Assembly: GCF_012317385.1 (NCBI RefSeq)
Contig: NZ_CP051144.1
Span: 2,542,001-2,606,000, forward strand
From: Romboutsia sp. CE17
GTDB lineage: Bacteria > Bacillota > Clostridia > Peptostreptococcales > Peptostreptococcaceae
Direction of reading: 5' to 3'
Length of the DNA stretch: 64,000 nt
Position numbers and translations under genes: made by a program. Positions 39,905 through 49,989 of this stretch are shown here, one piece after another. How positions within the stretch are numbered: the stretch's first letter is position 1; each line of letters opens with the position of its first letter. The notes below the pieces were generated by a model. It saw only the letters and a program-made list of their open reading frames with translations. It made no database searches and was not told where the DNA came from.

Positions 39905-41986
39905 TTATACAGTTTCTAACTCAACTTCTTTTTTAGATTCTAATTCTTCAGCTTTTCTTTTTTCTAGTTCAGATAAGAATAAATCTTCATCGAATGGTAA
40001 TTCTATATCTTTTCCTAACCAGCTAGATAAATGCATTGCATTTGCTAAAGTAACACCTCTTATTCCATCTGTTCCTGGTGCTAATAAATCTTTACCTTCT
40101 AATATAGCTTCAGTAAAGTTTATCATAACATTTATATGTTGAGTTCCCCATTGATCTGGTATTTCAAATTCTTCAACATCCATTAGATCTGACATTCCTT
40201 CTCCTCTGAATAAGTTAGCAACATCTGCAAATGTCATTCTCTTATTTAATTCATTTTCACTTTCTTTTAATCTACTTACAGTTACTTTCTTACTTCCTTC
40301 AACTAATATCTTACCTTTATCCCCATGTATCTCAAATCTATCTGTTCCTATTATGTCATGTGTACAAGTTATAAATGTACCTGTTGCTCCATTTTCATAT
40401 TCAACAAATGCTGTAACATCATCTTCAACAGCTATATTTCTATGAGATCCGTATTGTAAATTAGCTCTTACTTTTGTTGGCATACCACATATCCATTGCC
40501 ATAAATCTAATTGATGAGGTGCTTGATTAGCAAGTACTCCTCCACCTTCTCCATTCCAAGTTGCTCTCCAGCTACTCATATCATAATAAGCTTGTGGTCT
40601 CCACCAAGTAGTTATTATCCAGTTAGTTCTTCTTATATCTCCAATATCTCCCCTAGCAACTATTTCTTTTATTTTTTGATATAAAGGATTTGTTCTTTGG
40701 TTGAACATCATTCCAAATACTAAATGTGGCTTAGATTCAGCTAACTCATTCATTTCTCTAACCTTCTTAGTATAAACACCAGCTGGCTTTTCTACTAAAG
40801 TATGTAGATCTCTTTTTAATGCTTCCATAGCTATTATTGGATGGTCATAATGAGGTGTAGCTATAAGTACTGCATCTATTTCTCCACTATCTAACATATC
40901 TATATAATTATCAAAAAACTTAACATCTTCTGGTAATTTTTCTGATGCCCACTCTTTTTTCTGAGGATTAATATCACAAACAGCTGCTAAAGTAGCATTT
41001 TTAACCTTACCTTGAGATAACCACTCTGCATGAGATCCTCCCATTTGTCCTATACCAACTATACCAAATCTTACTTGTTTCATATTTATTCCCCCTATTT
41101 TTGTTAGTCTAAAATCTATTTTCTTTAATATATTTATTAAAGATTTATATTGAAGAGCATAAGCACTCTTACCATCTAATCCCTTATCTTTTTTTATTAT
41201 ATTATTTACATCTTCTAACTCTAAATCTTTTAAAGAATCAAAAATAACAAGATGTGGCTCTAACGTTAGAAAACCTTCATATCCATTTTTTATTGCATCA
41301 GTTAGAATTTCTTCAATCTTACCTTGACCTGTACCACATACTACATTTTCTTTATCCTCTTTAACAGCATCTTTTATATGGTAGTAAACTATATGGTCTT
41401 TTAAAAGTTCATAACATTCTCTAGTATCTTCCATACATTGAACAAAGTTAGCAAAGTCAAATATTCCCTTGAAGTGATCTGATCCAACTTCTTCAAATAT
41501 AGTTAAGCATCTACTAGATATATCTCCATATATATCTTTTTCATTTTCATGAAGAAGAACTATGTCATACTTTTCAGCTATTTCTGCAAACTTTTTTAAT
41601 TTATCTATTACTATATCTTTATAATCTTCTGGATTTTTTCCCTTTGGTATATAAAAACTGAACATTCTAATATATTTACACTCTAATATATTAGACATTT
41701 TACAAAGTTTTTCTAATAATGATATTTGTTTTTCAAACCCCTCTTCATCATCAATTAAAATTTTACCTATAGGTGAACCTATAGAAGAGACTTTAACTTT
41801 GTATTCATCTAATTTAGGCTTTATATAATCATTGACTTCATCAATAGTATATTCGCTGAAGTTTTTATCATTGACTCCCCTTATAGATATGTAATTCATG
41901 CCTAAGCTTTTAACTGTCTCTAATTGAGTATCAAAATCACTACTTATTTCATCTGAAAAACCAGACACATGTATATTTTCTAACAT
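39905..41986 (-). CDS. In-frame fusion: TIM-barrel isomerase/epimerase + Gfo/Idh/MocA dehydrogenase
   Basis: One uninterrupted frame of 693 residues. Residues 1-300 or so form an isomerase/epimerase barrel (HVSGFSDEISSDFD, LLHENEKDIYGD, YYHIKDAV, FLTLEPHL). Residues about 302-693 form a complete dehydrogenase (VRFGIVGIGQMGGSH, VEKPAGVYTKK, GGGVLANQAPHQLDLWQW). These are normally separate genes. A good internal ribosome binding site and ATG at 41083 precede the dehydrogenase, and TAA/TAG triplets sit just out of frame at the junction, so a recent indel or a sequencing error could have joined two genes. If separate, the dehydrogenase is 39905-41083 (392 residues). The start is at 41986, with ggggg 6 bases upstream. 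Confidence 0.82.
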   Translation of the reverse strand: MLENIHVSGFSDEISSDFDTQLETVKSLGMNYISIRGVNDKNFSEYTIDEVNDYIKPKLDEYKVKVSSIGSPIGKILIDDEEGFEKQISLLEKLCKMSNILECKYIRMFSFYIPKGKNPEDYKDIVIDKLKKFAEIAEKYDIVLLHENEKDIYGDISSRCLTIFEEVGSDHFKGIFDFANFVQCMEDTRECYELLKDHIVYYHIKDAVKEDKENVVCGTGQGKIEEILTDAIKNGYEGFLTLEPHLVIFDSLKDLELEDVNNIIKKDKGLDGKSAYALQYKSLINILKKIDFRLTKIGGINMKQVRFGIVGIGQMGGSHAEWLSQGKVKNATLAAVCDINPQKKEWASEKLPEDVKFFDNYIDMLDSGEIDAVLIATPHYDHPIIAMEALKRDLHTLVEKPAGVYTKKVREMNELAESKPHLVFGMMFNQRTNPLYQKIKEIVARGDIGDIRRTNWIITTWWRPQAYYDMSSWRATWNGEGGGVLANQAPHQLDLWQWICGMPTKVRANLQYGSHRNIAVEDDVTAFVEYENGATGTFITCTHDIIGTDRFEIHGDKGKILVEGSKKVTVSRLKESENELNKRMTFADVANLFRGEGMSDLMDVEEFEIPDQWGTQHINVMINFTEAILEGKDLLAPGTDGIRGVTLANAMHLSSWLGKDIELPFDEDLFLSELEKRKAEELESKKEVELETV
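41081..41095 (-). promoter_or_regulatory. Internal ribosome binding site and start within the fused frame
   Basis: GGGGGAATAAATATG on the minus strand, nearly the same as the site that starts the neighbouring isomerase gene (GGGGGAATTAATATG). It suggests separate translation of the dehydrogenase domain. Confidence 0.7.
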
Positions 41987-41992
41987 ATGCAT

Positions 41993-42256
41993 CCCCCTAT
42001 TTTGAATATATTAGTTATTTTTTTAACCATTTTGATTATTTTTTAGATTTGACATAAAATTATTTTTACTGTTAATTTATAATTTTTATAAATCTAACTT
42101 GTTTGACATGTTTTAAAATACGTTTTCCTTCTATATTAGTATACTAACACACATATGTTAAATTTTCAACAACTTTATTTTTTAAAATTTAATTGTATTT
42201 ACAATTTTCATTTTTTATTCTGAATTTTATTATTTAATTTAATATCATTTGTAAAT
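41993..42256. promoter_or_regulatory. Upstream region of the isomerase-dehydrogenase operon
   Basis: No ORF. The minus strand carries GGAAAACGTA at 42128-42119, the third copy of the motif seen before both GPH genes, and a candidate -35/-10 further down. The rest is AT-rich without visible structure. Confidence 0.45.
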
Positions 42257-42297
42257 AAAAATAGACTGAAATTAACATTAATTTCAGTCTATTTTTA
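42257..42297 (-). terminator. Terminator of groEL
   Basis: Arms aaaaatagactgaaatta and taatttcagtctattttt around a short loop, then T-rich sequence on the minus strand. Confidence 0.88.
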
Positions 42298-42317
42298 TTT
42301 ATTATATTTATTTTTTA

Positions 42318-43955
<1,638 letters not shown>

Positions 43956-43959
43956 TTAA

Positions 43960-44244
43960 TTATTCTACAACAGCAAGTATCTCACTTTGTCTTAATATTG
44001 TATATTCTTGTCCTTCTAGTTTAACTTCAGTTCCAGAATATTTTTGGAATATTACTCTATCTCCAACCTTTAATTCCATAGTTATCTCTTTTCCATCAAC
44101 AATTCCTCCTGGTCCAACTTCAACTACCTCTGCTATTTGAGGTTGTTCTTTAGCAGCTCCAGGTAAAACTATACCACTTGCAGTTTTTTCTTCTGCTTCA
44201 ACTTTTTTAATAACAACTCTGTCAGCTAATGGTCTTATTTTCAT
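43960..44244 (-). CDS. groS: Co-chaperonin GroES (Hsp10)
   Basis: Cap of the GroEL chamber. The 94-residue protein starts MKIRPLADRVVIKKVEAEEKT, with the mobile loop TASGIVLPGAAKEQPQ near 22-37 and the KYSGTEVKLEGQEYTILR C-terminal half. The start follows a ggaggga. The CIRCE at 44305-44331 lies about 60 bases upstream. Confidence 0.98.
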   Translation of the reverse strand: MKIRPLADRVVIKKVEAEEKTASGIVLPGAAKEQPQIAEVVEVGPGGIVDGKEITMELKVGDRVIFQKYSGTEVKLEGQEYTILRQSEILAVVE

Positions 44245-44304
44245 TGTTTATCCCTCCTAAATGATTTAATATATGTAGAATAAAAATATTTCTTTACTTG
44301 TTTA

Positions 44305-44331
44305 TTATCACTCTACAAGCAAGAGTGCTAA
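44305..44331 (-). promoter_or_regulatory. CIRCE operator (HrcA site) of groESL
   Basis: On the minus strand TTAGCACTC, 9 bases, GAGTGATAA. One mismatch to TTAGCACTC-N9-GAGTGCTAA. Confidence 0.93.
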
Positions 44332-44432
44332 CAATTATTATGATATACCAATCATCTATAATTTTCAATACTTTTTAAATATTTTTAATCCCATATTTTA
44401 GACATAATCCCTCTAATAAAGACATTTTCAAA

Positions 44433-45923
44433 CTACAATATAGGTGAAAACAGTCTAGCTATAGATTCTTTAGATTTTTCCACTATACTTCTATTTTTAA
44501 ATTCATCTTTATCAATCTCATCACTATTTTTCATATCTTCAAAAAAGTCTTCTTTCATTAATTCTATAACATTTTCATCATATATAAATGCATTTATTTC
44601 AAAGTTAAGCATAAAACTTCTTAAGTCCATATTTGCTGAACCTGTAGATGCTATAATATTATCAATAATTATTACTTTAGAATGTGTAAACCCTTTATTG
44701 TATAGATATACTTTTCCTCCAGATTTTAAAATATCATCAAAGTATGAATACGATGCTGTATTAACAATTTTATGATCAGCAATTTTTGGAAATATAATTC
44801 TAACATCAACTCCACTTAAAGCTGCACTTTTTAACGCTCTAATAATACTTTCATCTGGTATAAAGTAAGGAGTTTCTATATATATGCTTCTTTTAGCTTG
44901 GCATATTGCTAAAAAATAAGCATAATGTATGGCTTCCCAATCACTATCTGGTCCACTTGCAACTACTTGCATCATAGAGTTCCCAAAGCTTCCTAATTTA
45001 GGGAAGTATTTTTTATCTAATAAAACTTCTTTTGTATTATAGTACCAATCAATAAGAAATGTCATTTGTAACATATATACAGAAGTTCCTTCTATCCTAA
45101 TATGGGTATCTCTCCAATATCCAAACTTTTTATTTCTCCCCATATATTCATCTCCTATATTTATCCCTCCTGTATATCCTATTTGTCCATCTATAACTAC
45201 AATTTTTCTATGATTTCTATAATTTAACTTACCACCGATAATTGGAAATTTAGTCGGTAAAAAAGGTACAATTTCTATACCATAAGACTTCATTTCATTG
45301 AAAAACTTTCTATGAAACCAAAACCTCCAGCATCCTACATCATCATATAGTATCCTTATTTTTACATTTTCTTTAGATTTTTTAATCAATAATTCTTTTA
45401 TCTTACGCCCTATTTCACTATCCTTTATTATAAAATATTCTAAATGTATGTGATCCTTTGCATTTTCAATATCTCTAATAAGACTATTAAATTTCTCATT
45501 CCCATCTACAAATACATCAATTTTATTATTCGTCGTAAATGGAAACATCCCTGTATTTAATAATAAACTTATTATTTTTAACCTTGCATTGTCTTCTTCA
45601 TTGTTTTTTAAAAATTTACTTATAGTTATTGTATCTTGCTCTAATCTTATTATTTTATTTATTTCTTCCAAATTTTTAAATAACTTTTCTTCCTTTATAC
45701 TATTTGCTAATTTTTGGGTTTTGAATATTTTTATTTTCCTTAAATTCCTTCCAAAAATTGCATAAGTTATTAGACCTATTCCTGGGAGTAAAATAAATAT
45801 TAAAAGCCAAGCTACTGTCTTTGAAGGATCTCTATTCTCAAGTAATATTGTCATTGCGACTATGGTTCCCAAAATATATGATATTACTAAAAATCCTATG
45901 ATTAACCCTTGTATAATATCCAT
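44433..45923 (-). CDS. cls: Cardiolipin synthase (phospholipase D family)
   Basis: Joins phosphatidylglycerols into cardiolipin at the membrane. The 496-residue protein has two N-terminal membrane helices (about 5-28 and 38-58), then two PLD catalytic motifs: NHRKIVVIDGQIGYTGG near 230-246 and THSKVIIIDNIIASTGSAN near 410-428. This is the Bacillus ClsA-type layout. It begins 17 bases after the glycosylase gene stop, so both may be one transcript. No clear terminator follows. Confidence 0.95.
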   Translation of the reverse strand: MDIIQGLIIGFLVISYILGTIVAMTILLENRDPSKTVAWLLIFILLPGIGLITYAIFGRNLRKIKIFKTQKLANSIKEEKLFKNLEEINKIIRLEQDTITISKFLKNNEEDNARLKIISLLLNTGMFPFTTNNKIDVFVDGNEKFNSLIRDIENAKDHIHLEYFIIKDSEIGRKIKELLIKKSKENVKIRILYDDVGCWRFWFHRKFFNEMKSYGIEIVPFLPTKFPIIGGKLNYRNHRKIVVIDGQIGYTGGINIGDEYMGRNKKFGYWRDTHIRIEGTSVYMLQMTFLIDWYYNTKEVLLDKKYFPKLGSFGNSMMQVVASGPDSDWEAIHYAYFLAICQAKRSIYIETPYFIPDESIIRALKSAALSGVDVRIIFPKIADHKIVNTASYSYFDDILKSGGKVYLYNKGFTHSKVIIIDNIIASTGSANMDLRSFMLNFEINAFIYDENVIELMKEDFFEDMKNSDEIDKDEFKNRSIVEKSKESIARLFSPIL

Positions 45924-45940
45924 ATTCCCTCCCTATTAAA

Positions 45941-46816
45941 TTATCTACCTATACCTAATTCCCTTGCATAGTAGAATAAATATTGTTGCGCAAATCCTGA
46001 TAAATCTCCGAATTTATCTATTGCATATGATCTTATTTTCGGTAAGCTCATATCCTCAGTTACATAAAATTCCTGCATAACCCTTTTAACCCAAACGTCA
46101 ACTGGGAATGTATCATATTTTCTCATTCCAAATAAAGCTATACAATCGCCTACTTTAGGTCCAACTCCATTGAATTTTAAAAGCTGTTTTAAGCATTCAT
46201 CTGTTGTCAAATTAGTATATTCACGTACATCATCTTTATTTTCTACTACAGACGTTGTAGTACTTTTTATATATTTATCTCTAAACCCAGTTTGACAAGC
46301 TCTTATTTCTTCTTGTGTTGCCTTATTTAACTCTTCTGGAGTTGGAAATGCATAATACTCTTTACCATTATATTCGCCTATATATTTACCAAATTTTTCA
46401 GATAGATTTTCTATAGCTCTTTGTATCATTGGTATTCTATTATTTGATGATATTATAAATGATATAAGCATTTCCCATCCATCTTGTTGTAGTATTCTTA
46501 TTCCCCATCCAAAATCACTTGCTTTGTCTAGGTGCTCATCCATACCTTTTAAAATATTTTTTATTTCACTATAATCCCTACCTAGATCAAAATAATCAAA
46601 CCAAATATTATTAAAATCCTCTATGTTAGTATTATTCAAATAAACTGTATTTCCTTCTCTTTTTACATTTAATATTTTTCCTTTTACTACTCCTGTGTAA
46701 GAATCATCATCTTGTTTATGCCATCTAAAGCATTGCCCACATTCAAATATATGTTTAGGATCGAAATTTTTTATCCCTTCTAATATAACTGAATTACCTT
46801 TTTCGTAAACATTCAT
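45941..46816 (-). CDS. OGG1-type 8-oxoguanine DNA glycosylase/AP lyase
   Basis: Base-excision repair enzyme, 291 residues. The N-terminal OGG domain (FDPKHIFECGQCFRWHK) precedes the helix-hairpin-helix LLKFNGVGPKVGDCIALFGM, with the catalytic Lys in GPKVGD, and the catalytic Asp in FPVDVWVKRVM. These residues fit the bifunctional OGG1 family better than AlkA. aaggag precedes the ATG. It is first gene of a probable pair with cls. Confidence 0.93.
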   Translation of the reverse strand: MNVYEKGNSVILEGIKNFDPKHIFECGQCFRWHKQDDDSYTGVVKGKILNVKREGNTVYLNNTNIEDFNNIWFDYFDLGRDYSEIKNILKGMDEHLDKASDFGWGIRILQQDGWEMLISFIISSNNRIPMIQRAIENLSEKFGKYIGEYNGKEYYAFPTPEELNKATQEEIRACQTGFRDKYIKSTTTSVVENKDDVREYTNLTTDECLKQLLKFNGVGPKVGDCIALFGMRKYDTFPVDVWVKRVMQEFYVTEDMSLPKIRSYAIDKFGDLSGFAQQYLFYYARELGIGR

Positions 46817-46988
46817 ATTTAATTCTCCTTATTTTTATTATTATTTATAATTTTAATTTACCCATTATATTATTAATTTAAATAAACTTTTTGTTATATG
46901 CAAATTATATTTAAAAAGTCTAGAGTAGAAATAATTATGTTTTTTTGATAAAATACATAATACATTAATTAGTAGAAGGTGAACTTAT

Positions 46989-47651
46989 ATGAATGAAAGA
47001 GGTATTTTTATTGCTATAGAAGGTCCAATAGGAGTTGGAAAAACTACTTTAGCAACTATACTTAATGAACACTTTAATTATACTCTTCTTAGAGAAATAG
47101 TTGAAGAAAATCCCTTTTTATCAAAATTTTATACAGATATAAAAGGTTATGCTTTACAAACTGAAGCATTCTTTTTATTTAACAGAGTAAAACAATTAGA
47201 AGATACTGAAAAAGACTTATTAAGCAAAGGCATGGGGGTTGTAAGTGACTACCACATAATAAAAAACCTTATATTTGCAGGTCTGACACTTGATAAAATG
47301 CAATTTCATAGATATAAACAAGTTTATAATACTTTTGTTAATGATTTACCGCAGCCAGATATTATAGTTTATCTGAATTCTAAAACTGATATTTTAATGA
47401 ATAGAATTGCTATGAGAGATAGAAGTTTTGAAAGACAAATGAACAGAAATTATATTGATGAGTTAAGAACGGAATATAAATATTACTTTAATCCATTATC
47501 TATAAAACATAATTTTATGGGTAAAGAACCTATTATAATAGAAATAGATAACTCTAACTTAGACTTTCTAAATAACGAAAAAGACAGACATTTTATAATA
47601 AATAAAGTAGAGGAAGCAATGACAACCTTAGGAGGACAACAAAATGTTTAA
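46989..47651 (+). CDS. Deoxynucleoside kinase, first of a tandem pair
   Basis: Salvage kinase that phosphorylates a deoxynucleoside. The 220-residue protein has P-loop EGPIGVGKTTLA near 11-22, a LREIVEENPFLSKFY substrate-binding segment and a lid RIAMRDRSFERQMN. Where relatives have the D/E-R-S motif it has SDYHIIKN, so its specificity may differ. It overlaps the second kinase by 8 bases. Bacillus has a comparable dck-dgk pair. Assignment between dAdo/dCyd and dGuo is not possible here. Confidence 0.88.
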   Translation: MNERGIFIAIEGPIGVGKTTLATILNEHFNYTLLREIVEENPFLSKFYTDIKGYALQTEAFFLFNRVKQLEDTEKDLLSKGMGVVSDYHIIKNLIFAGLTLDKMQFHRYKQVYNTFVNDLPQPDIIVYLNSKTDILMNRIAMRDRSFERQMNRNYIDELRTEYKYYFNPLSIKHNFMGKEPIIIEIDNSNLDFLNNEKDRHFIINKVEEAMTTLGGQQNV

Positions 47652-48297
47652 AATAATAAACCAAAGTAATACTCCTGCAAGCAGGGATAAGTTTATAACT
47701 GTAGCTGGAAACGTAGGTGCTGGAAAATCAACTTTAACAAAGTTAGTAGGAGAAAAATTAGGATTTGAGACTCACTTTGAAAAAGTTGATGGAAATCCAT
47801 ACTTAGAAGATTTTTATGCAGATCAAGAAAAGTGGGGATTCCATTTACAACTTTACTTCTTAGCTCAAAGGTTCAAACAACAAAAAGAAATTCACGCAAA
47901 CGGACTAAATAATATACAAGATAGAAGTATCTATGAAGATGTTGAAATATTTGCTAGAAATTTATACGATAATGGAAAAATGACTAAAAGAGATTACATC
48001 ACTTATAGAGATTTATTTAATGATATGGTTCCATATTTAAAGAAGCCAGATTTAATGATATATTTAGATGGATCTTTAGATACTATTATAAATAGGATAA
48101 ATCTTAGAGGTCGTGAAATGGAAAAAACAGTTGATTTAGAGTATTGGAAGAATCTTCATAATAGGTATGAAAAATGGATATCTGAGTATGATCAATCACC
48201 TGTTTTATATGTAAATATAAACGAAGTTGATTTAATAAATAATCCAGAACATCTAGATACATTATGTAATGAGATAAAAAAAGTATTAGGAATGTAG
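47644..48297 (+). CDS. Deoxynucleoside kinase, second of a tandem pair
   Basis: A 217-residue kinase: P-loop AGNVGAGKSTLTKLV near 21-35, FEKVDGNPYLEDFY substrate segment, IQDRSIYEDVEIFARN (the D-R-S motif) near 89-104, and lid RINLRGREMEK. Closest in feel to the deoxyadenosine/deoxyguanosine kinases. aggagg for this gene lies inside the end of the first kinase. The stop codon is built into the terminator hairpin. Confidence 0.9.
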   Translation: MFKIINQSNTPASRDKFITVAGNVGAGKSTLTKLVGEKLGFETHFEKVDGNPYLEDFYADQEKWGFHLQLYFLAQRFKQQKEIHANGLNNIQDRSIYEDVEIFARNLYDNGKMTKRDYITYRDLFNDMVPYLKKPDLMIYLDGSLDTIINRINLRGREMEKTVDLEYWKNLHNRYEKWISEYDQSPVLYVNINEVDLINNPEHLDTLCNEIKKVLGM

Positions 48298-48321
48298 TTT
48301 TCTACATTCCTAATACTTTTT
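48277..48321. terminator. Bidirectional terminator after the kinase pair
   Basis: 20-base perfect arms (aaaaagtattaggaatgtag and its complement) with loop tttt and T-runs on both strands. The left arm overlaps the last codons of the second kinase. Confidence 0.93.
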
Positions 48322-48323
48322 AT

Positions 48324-48470
48324 TTACTCTTCAATTAATTCAATTTCTTTTTTTAGCTGATTCATTTCTTCATTAGTTAAATATATTTTAAATAGTTCAT
48401 CATTTTCCTGATTATCTTTTATTATATAAAATCCACTATCTTTTTTATTTTTATCAATAAATATGCTCAC
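48324..48470 (-). CDS. Small protein, 48 residues, unknown
   Basis: A GTG start at 48470 has an excellent aggagga 6-7 bases upstream. The product begins MSIFIDKNKKDSGFYIIKD and ends NQLKKEIELIEE: acidic, helical at the C-terminus, with no membrane segment. It is 18 bases after another small gene and closed by the shared terminator. No family recognised. The ribosome binding site and operon position support it despite its size. Confidence 0.7.
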   Translation of the reverse strand: MSIFIDKNKKDSGFYIIKDNQENDELFKIYLTNEEMNQLKKEIELIEE

Positions 48471-48488
48471 TATATTATCCTCCTGTAT

Positions 48489-48701
48489 TTATTGAATTCT
48501 TAATAAATAATACTCCTTTGAATACTCATATACATCAAGTAAGTTTAGTGAAATTAGCTCATTTTTATTATTTTCTATGATTTCATTTAACGTATTATAT
48601 ACATCAATATCATCAATTTCTTTTTTTCTTCTTTTTTCTTTTATATCTTCTAACTTTCTTAACCAACCTTGCATCAAGTTAACTTTTTCTATTAGAGTCA
48701 T
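48489..48701 (-). CDS. Small protein, 70 residues, unknown
   Basis: ATG at 48701 lies 6 bases past ggagg; the frame is open further upstream but would overlap the transporter gene. The product begins MTLIEKVNLMQGWLRKLEDI, is charged and predicted mostly helical (KEKRRKKEIDDIDVYNTLNEI), and could form a coiled coil. It starts 2 bases after the GltS-like gene stop, so it is co-translated with it. No family recognised. Confidence 0.7.
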   Translation of the reverse strand: MTLIEKVNLMQGWLRKLEDIKEKRRKKEIDDIDVYNTLNEIIENNKNELISLNLLDVYEYSKEYYLLRIQ

Positions 48702-48703
48702 AA

Positions 48704-49855
48704 TCATCCTCCAAATAATTTCATAAATATTAAAACTTCTATTGGATTTATTATCGTTATAAGCCAAGCTGCACCTGGTGGAACAATAAATAAGAAATAT
48801 GGCTGTGCTCCTTCTACTTCCGTTAGATTCTGTATAACAGACATAGTACTTGGAGGTATACCAATACTAAATCCGACCGTTCCAGCCGCTATATATGATG
48901 CCAGGGCATCTTTTTTATATATTTTAAATATAATTAGTACAGAAAAAGCTATAAGCCAAGTAACTTGAACTATACATATAAATAAACTATATAAATCTAT
49001 ATTAAATATAGCAAATGGATTAGCTTTTGAAAAAACTGATATTAATAAAATCGATAACGAAAAATTTCCTATAAAATTTACAATCCAGTTGTCAATTTCT
49101 ATATCTTTATTTTCTATATATTTGTCTATAACCCATCTCGTAAAAATCCCTACTAGTAATGGCCCTCCTGCTGTAGTAAATATCTTAGAATTATTTATAA
49201 AATATGGTAATAATCCAACTAATGCTATAAACAACAATATTCCTAAATAATTTAAAAACTTTCTAGGACTTAATAAAACATTTGGAACCTTCGTATTATG
49301 TTCTAAATTAACTTTTTTCTTTAAAAATAATTTAAAGGTTAAAATTACCCCTATTACACCTAAATAGAGTGTTACATCCGATATATTCTTTAATAAGTTT
49401 GCATGCTCTGTCTTAAGTATAAGATCTGTTATTGGAGATGTTAGTGAATAATCACCCATAAATCCTATAGATCCAAGTATTGCTCTTTCATATATACTTT
49501 TATTAAATAATTCTCCAAGTGAAAAGCTAACTAAATTTTGAATTATTACTATTACCATCACTATTAAGAAATATTTAAGTGTCTTTGATATAGTAGTTTT
49601 AAAAATATGATATGTAAATCTGAATCCTATAGAACCTATAAATATTCCCATTGCTACAGGACCTAAATCTCCGTATTCTATATTAAAATTCATAAAATTA
49701 CTTAATATAATAAGTAGTATTGAAAATATAGTTCCTCCTATAACAGGAGCAGGAATATAGTTATCATGTAAAAATTTTACTTTATTATTAAGATAGTATC
49801 CAAATATTAAAAATAAAACTAATAAGGCTAACGTTTCAAATATATTTATTGTCAT
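48704..49855 (-). CDS. Sodium/glutamate symporter-like protein (ESS/GltS family)
   Basis: A 383-residue membrane protein with about 11-12 helices. Helix 2 region IPAPVIGGTIFSI matches the GltS signature, and a repeated inverted half is visible near 290-375 (GTVGFSIGIPPSTMSVIQNL). It is slightly shorter than typical GltS (about 400), and the first half-repeat motif near 130 reads GSIGFMGDYSLTSP, so the substrate may not be glutamate. It heads a minus-strand unit with two tiny genes. Confidence 0.78.
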   Translation of the reverse strand: MTINIFETLALLVLFLIFGYYLNNKVKFLHDNYIPAPVIGGTIFSILLIILSNFMNFNIEYGDLGPVAMGIFIGSIGFRFTYHIFKTTISKTLKYFLIVMVIVIIQNLVSFSLGELFNKSIYERAILGSIGFMGDYSLTSPITDLILKTEHANLLKNISDVTLYLGVIGVILTFKLFLKKKVNLEHNTKVPNVLLSPRKFLNYLGILLFIALVGLLPYFINNSKIFTTAGGPLLVGIFTRWVIDKYIENKDIEIDNWIVNFIGNFSLSILLISVFSKANPFAIFNIDLYSLFICIVQVTWLIAFSVLIIFKIYKKDALASYIAAGTVGFSIGIPPSTMSVIQNLTEVEGAQPYFLFIVPPGAAWLITIINPIEVLIFMKLFGG

Positions 49856-49949
49856 ATAGTATCTTCCTTTTTTAATCAGTATTCTAGAAATAGTATTTGT
49901 ATAGTTTTAAATACTATTCAAATCTACATGATTTTTAGGCTTTTTTAAC

Positions 49950-49979
49950 AAAAAAACACCTCTTAGTGAGATGCTTTTT
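49950..49979 (-). terminator. Terminator of the YeiH-family gene
   Basis: Minus-strand aaaagcatctc pairs with gaggtgtttt across a short loop (one bulge, one G-T pair), followed by seven T. Confidence 0.7.
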
Positions 49980-49989
49980 ATACATTTAA

